Both the position numbers and the translations under genes were made by a program. A DNA stretch of 28,154 nt from CAYFIW01 sp964343265 (GTDB lineage: Bacteria > Chloroflexota > Dehalococcoidia > Lucifugimonadales > UBA826). Location: the NCBI GenBank assembly GCA_964343265.1, contig CAYFIW010000022.1:1-28154 (forward strand), in the 5' to 3' direction. The notes beneath the pieces are model-generated. The model was not told where the DNA came from. It made no database searches and was given only the letters and a program-made list of their open reading frames with translations. This document shows, one piece after another, positions 23,870 to 28,154 of this stretch (positions within the stretch are counted from its first letter, which is position 1; each line of letters opens with the position of its first letter).

Positions 23870-24496
23870 ATGAACAGAGAATCTCTAAGAACAATCCTTT
23901 CAAAATATTACGAAGATCCTGTATCTAGATTTTTCGACGCCCTTGGATTTAGCCCTAATGGCGTGACGATGCTTGGATTGTTAATAGTCTTAGTTTCGTC
24001 AATTTTTATATCTTTGGGCAGCCTTTTAGTCGGCGGTGTATTGATGTTTGTGGGTGCAGCACTCGATCTTATTGATGGAGGGTTAGCACGACGAAAAGGT
24101 ATGGTAAGCAATTTCGGCGCTTTGTTGGACTCAGTAATTGATAGAATTCAAGAGGGTTTGGTCTTATTGGGTATTTTGGTTCATTACATAAATAAGGATC
24201 CTGAACCTGTATTTGGTATTTCAAGTATCGATGTTATTGGCCCAATATTATGCTTCACCGCCTTTGTGGGGTCAGTTATGGTCAGCTATCTGAGGGCGAG
24301 ATCTGAAGGCCTAGGCATTGATTGTAAAATCGGGATTATGACTCGTCCGGAAAGAGTTTTTGCTTTAGGGATGGGTCTGATAATCAGTTTCTGGATCCCG
24401 GTATTTTTGATTTTAGTTTTGGCAACGCTTACAGTACTCGGACTTTTTACCACATTTCAAAGGCTCTATTATGCATCTGCCAAATTTGAAGAATGA
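23870..24496 (+). CDS. CDP-alcohol phosphatidyltransferase, probable inositol-phospholipid synthase
   Basis: The 208-residue membrane enzyme has the complete CDP-alcohol phosphatidyltransferase motif: D66-L-I-D69-G70-G-L-A73-R74, then eight residues, G83, three residues, D87, three residues, D91. These aspartates bind metal and CDP-diacylglycerol. About five to six hydrophobic helices surround it. Context (ino1 plus PimA-like gene) favours phosphatidylinositol-phosphate synthase, which joins CDP-diacylglycerol with inositol phosphate as in Actinobacteria; phosphatidylglycerophosphate synthase is the main alternative. No Shine-Dalgarno precedes the ATG. It lies 25 nt after the glycosyltransferase gene, so cotranscription is expected. 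Confidence 0.85.
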   Translation: MNRESLRTILSKYYEDPVSRFFDALGFSPNGVTMLGLLIVLVSSIFISLGSLLVGGVLMFVGAALDLIDGGLARRKGMVSNFGALLDSVIDRIQEGLVLLGILVHYINKDPEPVFGISSIDVIGPILCFTAFVGSVMVSYLRARSEGLGIDCKIGIMTRPERVFALGMGLIISFWIPVFLILVLATLTVLGLFTTFQRLYYASAKFEE

Positions 24497-24556
24497 TTAA
24501 AGGGTTCTGAATAATTAGCAATGAGAGAATTTATTTTACTAGGCCGATAAATAAAA

Positions 24557-24574
24557 GCTTCATAGCAATGAAGC
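24557..24574. other. Small perfect hairpin
   Basis: GCTTCAT (24557-24563) and ATGAAGC (24568-24574) pair around a 4-nt loop, AGCA. No T-run follows on the + strand, whereas on the minus strand the stem runs into TTTTATTTAT as a terminator would. No minus-strand gene is seen to need it, so its role is unclear. Confidence 0.4.
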
Positions 24575-24620
24575 GTATGAAATTCTTGTTAGAAAATAGT
24601 AAATCAGATAATTAATATTT

Positions 24621-26039
24621 ATGTTGTTTTTTTTATCCAAAATATCATTAGTTATTGTTATTTCTCTTGTTATTTTATGGGGAGTGGATAATAAAGGTAT
24701 GGCGCTTGCAGATGGCATTGAGTTGAATTTGACATTTGAAGCGCAGAGTGATTTTCCCAATGGGATCTTGTTTAAATTAGACGCTATATCGGCTGTTACC
24801 ATAGAAGAAGTGTCCGTACGAATGAAAATCGGACAACGTAAATCAGGCGTTTATGAATATATGGACATTGTTCCATCAAAGGAAGTCTCGTCTGAATTAT
24901 TCTGGAATACCAACACATCTAGTCGCTACATACCCCCGGGTACCCCTGTTGAATATAAATTCGAGATTTTCTTTTCAAATGGTCAGCTTTTTGAAACTGA
25001 AACTAAGCGATTGATATTTGAGGACATGAGATTCGAGTGGGATGAAGTTTCAAAAGGGAACGTAGTCGTTTATTACCATGGTCCTGTCAAGTCTAGGGCT
25101 AACGAAATTTTAGATGCGATTACTTCTACAATGATTTTGATGGAACCAGTGTTGGGAGAAAGTCAGCAGGATCCCATAATAGTTACCATGTACAACAATG
25201 TTAAGGAAATGTTAGTTGCATTACCTCCAGGAAGTTCAACAATTAGACGGGAACTGATTACGGAGGGACAAGCATTTAATGATGTTGGCACGTTATTAGT
25301 TCTGGGAGGAGGGAGATTATCGACAGGTACAGCATCCCATGAAGTAATGCATATCCTTGTACATAGGTCGGCTCATAGTGTGCTTTCAGACGTTCCAGAT
25401 TGGCTTCACGAAGGTCTCGCTGAGTATGCAAATGTTTCCCCTAGCTTCTCTTATGATATTGCCCTTGATTTTGCCGTTCATTCAGGAAGAGTTCTTCCTA
25501 TCACATCCATGCCAGGAAAACCTGGGAATCCTGAAGATGTAATTATCTATTACGGTCAAGCTAGTTCTTTGATTGCCTATATGATTGAAATTCAAGGGCC
25601 ACTAAAAATGAAGAGTTTACTTGCTGAGTTAAAAAAAGGAGTAAAAATAGATGCAGCAATTGAAAAAATTTATGGGTTCTCTAAAATAGACTTAGAGAAT
25701 AAGTGGAGAAAATATATAGGAGCTGATCCATACGTGCTCCCTGTGACGGCACAGGTTTTACCTACTCCATTGTCTAGACCTACCGTGACAGTTTTATCTC
25801 TTACCCCTCAATCAGGCTCAAAACAAATTGGTTCCTTAAATAAGGTGATCAAAGAATCAGGCATTGATAAAACCGAAGAGATAACTGATGTTAACGTGAA
25901 ACAAAAAAAACCTGATGCCTTTGAAGGTAAATCAGACAGCAGATCCTGTAATCAAGTTGAAAGTTTTGAGAAAACCAATAACTCTGTCTTACTAATGCTT
26001 GGCTTTGTCTTAGTTATTGCTCTGAGGAAGAGACTCTAA
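24621..26039 (+). CDS. Membrane-anchored metallopeptidase (gluzincin, peptidase MA-like)
   Basis: The 472-residue protein has an N-terminal signal or anchor helix (about 5-30), an extracellular beta-rich region, then a metalloprotease core. HEVMH (240-244) supplies two zinc His and the catalytic Glu; WLHEGLAEY (261-269) supplies the third ligand Glu264, the gluzincin spacing seen in the peptidase_MA-like family. A Ser/Thr/Lys-rich linker (about 375-450) precedes a second hydrophobic segment (455-468) ending in RKRL, which places the catalytic domain outside the membrane. No Shine-Dalgarno is visible; a GATAAT box (24607-24612) lies 8 nt before the ATG, so the mRNA could be leaderless. The protein substrate is unknown. 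Confidence 0.8.
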   Translation: MLFFLSKISLVIVISLVILWGVDNKGMALADGIELNLTFEAQSDFPNGILFKLDAISAVTIEEVSVRMKIGQRKSGVYEYMDIVPSKEVSSELFWNTNTSSRYIPPGTPVEYKFEIFFSNGQLFETETKRLIFEDMRFEWDEVSKGNVVVYYHGPVKSRANEILDAITSTMILMEPVLGESQQDPIIVTMYNNVKEMLVALPPGSSTIRRELITEGQAFNDVGTLLVLGGGRLSTGTASHEVMHILVHRSAHSVLSDVPDWLHEGLAEYANVSPSFSYDIALDFAVHSGRVLPITSMPGKPGNPEDVIIYYGQASSLIAYMIEIQGPLKMKSLLAELKKGVKIDAAIEKIYGFSKIDLENKWRKYIGADPYVLPVTAQVLPTPLSRPTVTVLSLTPQSGSKQIGSLNKVIKESGIDKTEEITDVNVKQKKPDAFEGKSDSRSCNQVESFEKTNNSVLLMLGFVLVIALRKRL

Positions 26040-26157
26040 AAACCCCTCATTCTTTTTGTAGTTTCGTTTTTGATAAGTGGATGTATCCTTAATGTACAAT
26101 TAATAGGATTACCTCTTAATGGTTTTTCTACATAACCTTATATAAACAAAGAGCTAA

Positions 26158-26711
26158 ATGAATACACACGCTGATTGGCTTAGAGCTATTGAACAAACCT
26201 ACGTTGTTAAGTTTCCAAAACAGCATCTTGCTACGTTTGGAATCACAAACTTAGATTATTTTGTCGTTACTGAACCTATATATACTGCTATTGATTCGCA
26301 AAAGAGGAATCTAGAAACTGTCGTGAGGAAAGGGAAAGTTATAGCTAAACAACCCTCTCTTGTCACTCCTACATACGCTCTTAATTTGAGTGGGTTTAGT
26401 GAGAGCGCTTATAACTATATGAGACAAGTTTCTGATGAACACGGTCCTAATAGCCCCGGTATATTTTATCAATATAAAAACCAACCTGAGAACTTGGATA
26501 TTATGAGTGGGATACCAGCTGAAGTAGGTAACAGAATATCATCAGAGCTAAATGAAAATAAAAATGAATTATCAGTTGTTATAGTTGGTGTTGATGAGTT
26601 TTGGGACGTAGCTTTGATGAAATTCATATATGAGTTCACTGCTTCGTCCGCGGCGTTTAATGCGAAGGAAATGAATGCTAGAGGGCTTTTTGATCCACAA
26701 TCTTCATCAGG
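26158..26711 (+). CDS. Unidentified protein, cut by the assembly gap
   Basis: About 185 residues are visible from ATG 26158 to the N-run. I do not recognise the family. The N-terminal part (HADWLRAIEQTYVVKFPKQ) is amphipathic, and the middle is mixed alpha/beta with no signal peptide, membrane helix or clear catalytic motif. The last visible residues, GLFDPQSSSG, look like a flexible tail, so the stop codon is probably within the gap. The frame happens to continue through the Ns into hflK, but a real fusion is unlikely because HflK proteins do not carry such a domain. Confidence 0.6.
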
Positions 26712-26811
26712 NNNNNNNNNNNNNNNNNNNNNNNNNNNNNNNNNNNNNNNNNNNNNNNNNNNNNNNNNNNNNNNNNNNNNNNNNNNNNNNNNNNNNNNNN
26801 NNNNNNNNNNN
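26712..26811. other. Assembly gap of 100 Ns
   Basis: Exactly 100 unspecified bases separate two contigs; this round number is a common placeholder, so the real size is unknown. It hides the end of the upstream gene, any intergenic sequence and the start of hflK. Confidence 0.97.
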
Positions 26812-27804
26812 TTTAAATCTGTGTTTGGTAGGTTTGGTGGTGCTGGTAAAGGCATTGGGCCAGTTTTAATTCTGGTAGTTATAGCAGTTGCAGCTGCCAT
26901 TTGGGCCGCTAGTGGAGTTTTTACCGTTAATCCCGGTGAGGAAGCCGCTGTTAGACTATTTGGCAGCTATTCGCACACCAAGGAAACTGGTTTGCGTTGG
27001 TGGTGGCCGTCCCCAATAGGTGCAAAAGATGTCGTGAGGGTGGATGAAGTTCGTAGATTGGAGATAGGTGTCAGAGGCGACACGCTTGTTCCTAGTGAAT
27101 CCTTGATGATAAGCGGTGATCCAGACGAAAATGGAAGACCTGGGGAGGCGCCAAATATAGTTGATGTGCAATTGCTAGTTCAATATGACATAAAGAATCT
27201 GAGAGACTTTCTATATAAAGTAGTTTCACCTGACGGTGCAACTCTCAAAGATGCTACAGAGACCTCTCTAAGGCAGATTGTTGGAAGTCGTCCAATTGAC
27301 GATGTGTTGACAGACAAAAAAGAAGATATTCAATTTCAGACTAAAAAGAAACTCCAAGAGATATTAGACAGTTACGACTCTGGTATTAACATAAGAGAAG
27401 TAAAACTTTTGAACGTGTTTGCTCCACAAGAGGTCAAGGACGCATTTGATGATGTTGTACGAGCTAAGGAAGACAAAGCTCGAATAATAAACCTCGCGGA
27501 TGCATATAAAGAAGATGTTTTGCCACGAGCTAGAGGTGAAGCAGCGAAAGCTCTCCAGGATGCAGAAGGATTCAGGCAGCAGAAAATTGCTATTGCGACA
27601 GGTGAGGCCGAAAGTTTCCTTGCAACTCAAAGAGAGTATGTGAAATCTCCAGACATAACTAGAAAGCGATTATATTTGGAAGCCATGGAAGACATATTGC
27701 CCGGTATAAGCAAAATTCTTGGAGACCCGGGTGAAGTTATTCTAATGGCTCCCGATAGTAGTGGAACAAGAGTAATTCCTGTTCCTGTTCAAGGAAACGA
27801 GTGA
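26812..27804 (+). CDS. hflK: HflK, membrane protease-regulating subunit (5' end in gap)
   Basis: About 330 residues are visible. A membrane helix (about residues 13-37 of the visible part, GPVLILVVIAVAAAIWAASG) is followed by the SPFH/prohibitin domain: VNPGEEAAVRLFGSY, ETGLRWWWPSPIGAKDVVRVDEVRR, then VDVQLLVQYDIKN and LRQIVGSRPIDDVL. A coiled-coil region with REVKLLNVFAPQEV, KAFDDVV-type and EDKARIIN sequence comes next, then the EGFRQQKIAIATGEAESF segment. HflK and HflC form the ring that surrounds and restrains FtsH in E. coli; no ftsH is in the window. The Gly-rich N-terminus is expected just upstream and is lost in the gap. hflC follows after 9 nt, the usual pairing. Confidence 0.92.
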   Translation, partial: FKSVFGRFGGAGKGIGPVLILVVIAVAAAIWAASGVFTVNPGEEAAVRLFGSYSHTKETGLRWWWPSPIGAKDVVRVDEVRRLEIGVRGDTLVPSESLMISGDPDENGRPGEAPNIVDVQLLVQYDIKNLRDFLYKVVSPDGATLKDATETSLRQIVGSRPIDDVLTDKKEDIQFQTKKKLQEILDSYDSGINIREVKLLNVFAPQEVKDAFDDVVRAKEDKARIINLADAYKEDVLPRARGEAAKALQDAEGFRQQKIAIATGEAESFLATQREYVKSPDITRKRLYLEAMEDILPGISKILGDPGEVILMAPDSSGTRVIPVPVQGNE

Positions 27805-27813
27805 CTTTATTCC

Positions 27814-28154
27814 ATGAAGGCTATTTCGATACTACTTATACTAGTGATAATTGGCGCGGCTATACTGCTGCCACAACTTCTTTTTGCCGTTGATGAAACT
27901 GAAGTTGCTGTTGTTACTAGATTTGGTCAGATAATTAGTGTTAAAGAAAGTCCTGGACTCAATGTTAAAGCTCCTTTTGTAGATGCTGTAACTCGATATG
28001 AAAAGAGACTTTTGATATTTGATGCCCCACCAGATTCACTTCTGACCAAGGATAAGAAACGCCTGATAATAGACATGTATGCCAGGGGTCAAATAACAGA
28101 TCCGAGATTATTTAGGGAAAGATTCGTTGATGAATCTGACGCCACTAATAAAGC
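27814..28154 (+). CDS. hflC: HflC, membrane protease-regulating subunit (3' end outside the window)
   Basis: The ATG at 27814 opens a frame that runs off the window after about 113 codons. An N-terminal membrane helix (ILLILVIIGAAILLPQLLFA) is followed by the SPFH start VDETEVAVVTRFGQIISV, then SPGLNVKAPFVDAVTRYEKR and LTKDKKRLIIDMYARGQITDP, the conserved HflC order. It partners HflK in the FtsH-regulating complex. Only 9 nt separate it from hflK, and its coding sequence is clean up to the window edge. Confidence 0.93.
   Translation, partial: MKAISILLILVIIGAAILLPQLLFAVDETEVAVVTRFGQIISVKESPGLNVKAPFVDAVTRYEKRLLIFDAPPDSLLTKDKKRLIIDMYARGQITDPRLFRERFVDESDATNK

Noticed and set aside
1..28154. CRISPR arrays, insertion sequences, integrase sites or rRNA
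   Set aside because: No repeated spacer-like units, transposase genes, terminal inverted repeats or rRNA sequence were seen on reading both strands by eye.

Overview
The window is a bacterial chromosomal segment of moderately low GC content (judged by eye, not computed). It carries F-type ATP synthase genes, a Rex repressor, citrate synthase, an actinobacterial-style inositol-lipid gene trio, several MFS permeases and HflK/HflC. It also has many TTG starts and a 100-N scaffold gap. The gene content (glutaryl-CoA-dehydrogenase-type flavoprotein, PF04199 cyclase, 2-hydroxyacid dehydrogenase, many permeases) resembles uncultivated marine Chloroflexota of the SAR202/Dehalococcoidia type. That assignment is an inference from gene content and style, not from a marker comparison.

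Layout. 1-2660 (+) is the end of the ATP synthase operon: atpA tail, atpG, atpD and a very short atpC. Rex (2729-3358, -) converges on it and appears to start at ATT; it is divergent from citrate synthase (3706-4842, +). A small zinc-binding protein and a MidA-type methyltransferase follow on the + strand. Converging on them is a minus-strand group: tRNA-Thr(CGU), a peroxiredoxin with an in-frame UGA at the peroxidatic position, and the tRNA m1A58 methyltransferase TrmI. Then come a glycerophosphodiester phosphodiesterase (+), a UMF1-type permease (-) and an acyl-CoA dehydrogenase (+). A four-gene minus-strand group (MBL hydrolase, membrane-anchored alpha/beta hydrolase, duplicated-domain protein, EamA transporter) occupies 11771-15325. 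Next are a PfkB-like protein (+), an MFS permease (-), a cyclase and a hydroxyacid dehydrogenase (+), and another MFS permease (-); the last two are separated by a long perfect palindrome acting as a two-way terminator. 21534-24496 (+) holds ino1, a PimA-like glycosyltransferase and a CDP-alcohol phosphatidyltransferase. The window ends with a membrane-anchored metallopeptidase, an unidentified gene running into the gap, hflK and the start of hflC.

How the genes fit together. ATP synthase, Rex and citrate synthase are the energy and redox core. Ino1, the phosphatidyltransferase and the glycosyltransferase form a plausible route from glucose 6-phosphate to inositol phosphate, a phosphatidylinositol-type lipid and its glycosylated form. 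The middle third is accessory catabolism and transport, with substrates that cannot be named from sequence.

The strongest unusual signal is the peroxiredoxin. One reading frame covers the whole domain if the TGA at 7481-7483 is read as selenocysteine, and a perfect 9-bp stem begins 9 nt after it, as expected for a bacterial SECIS element. A conventional reading breaks this gene into out-of-frame fragments.
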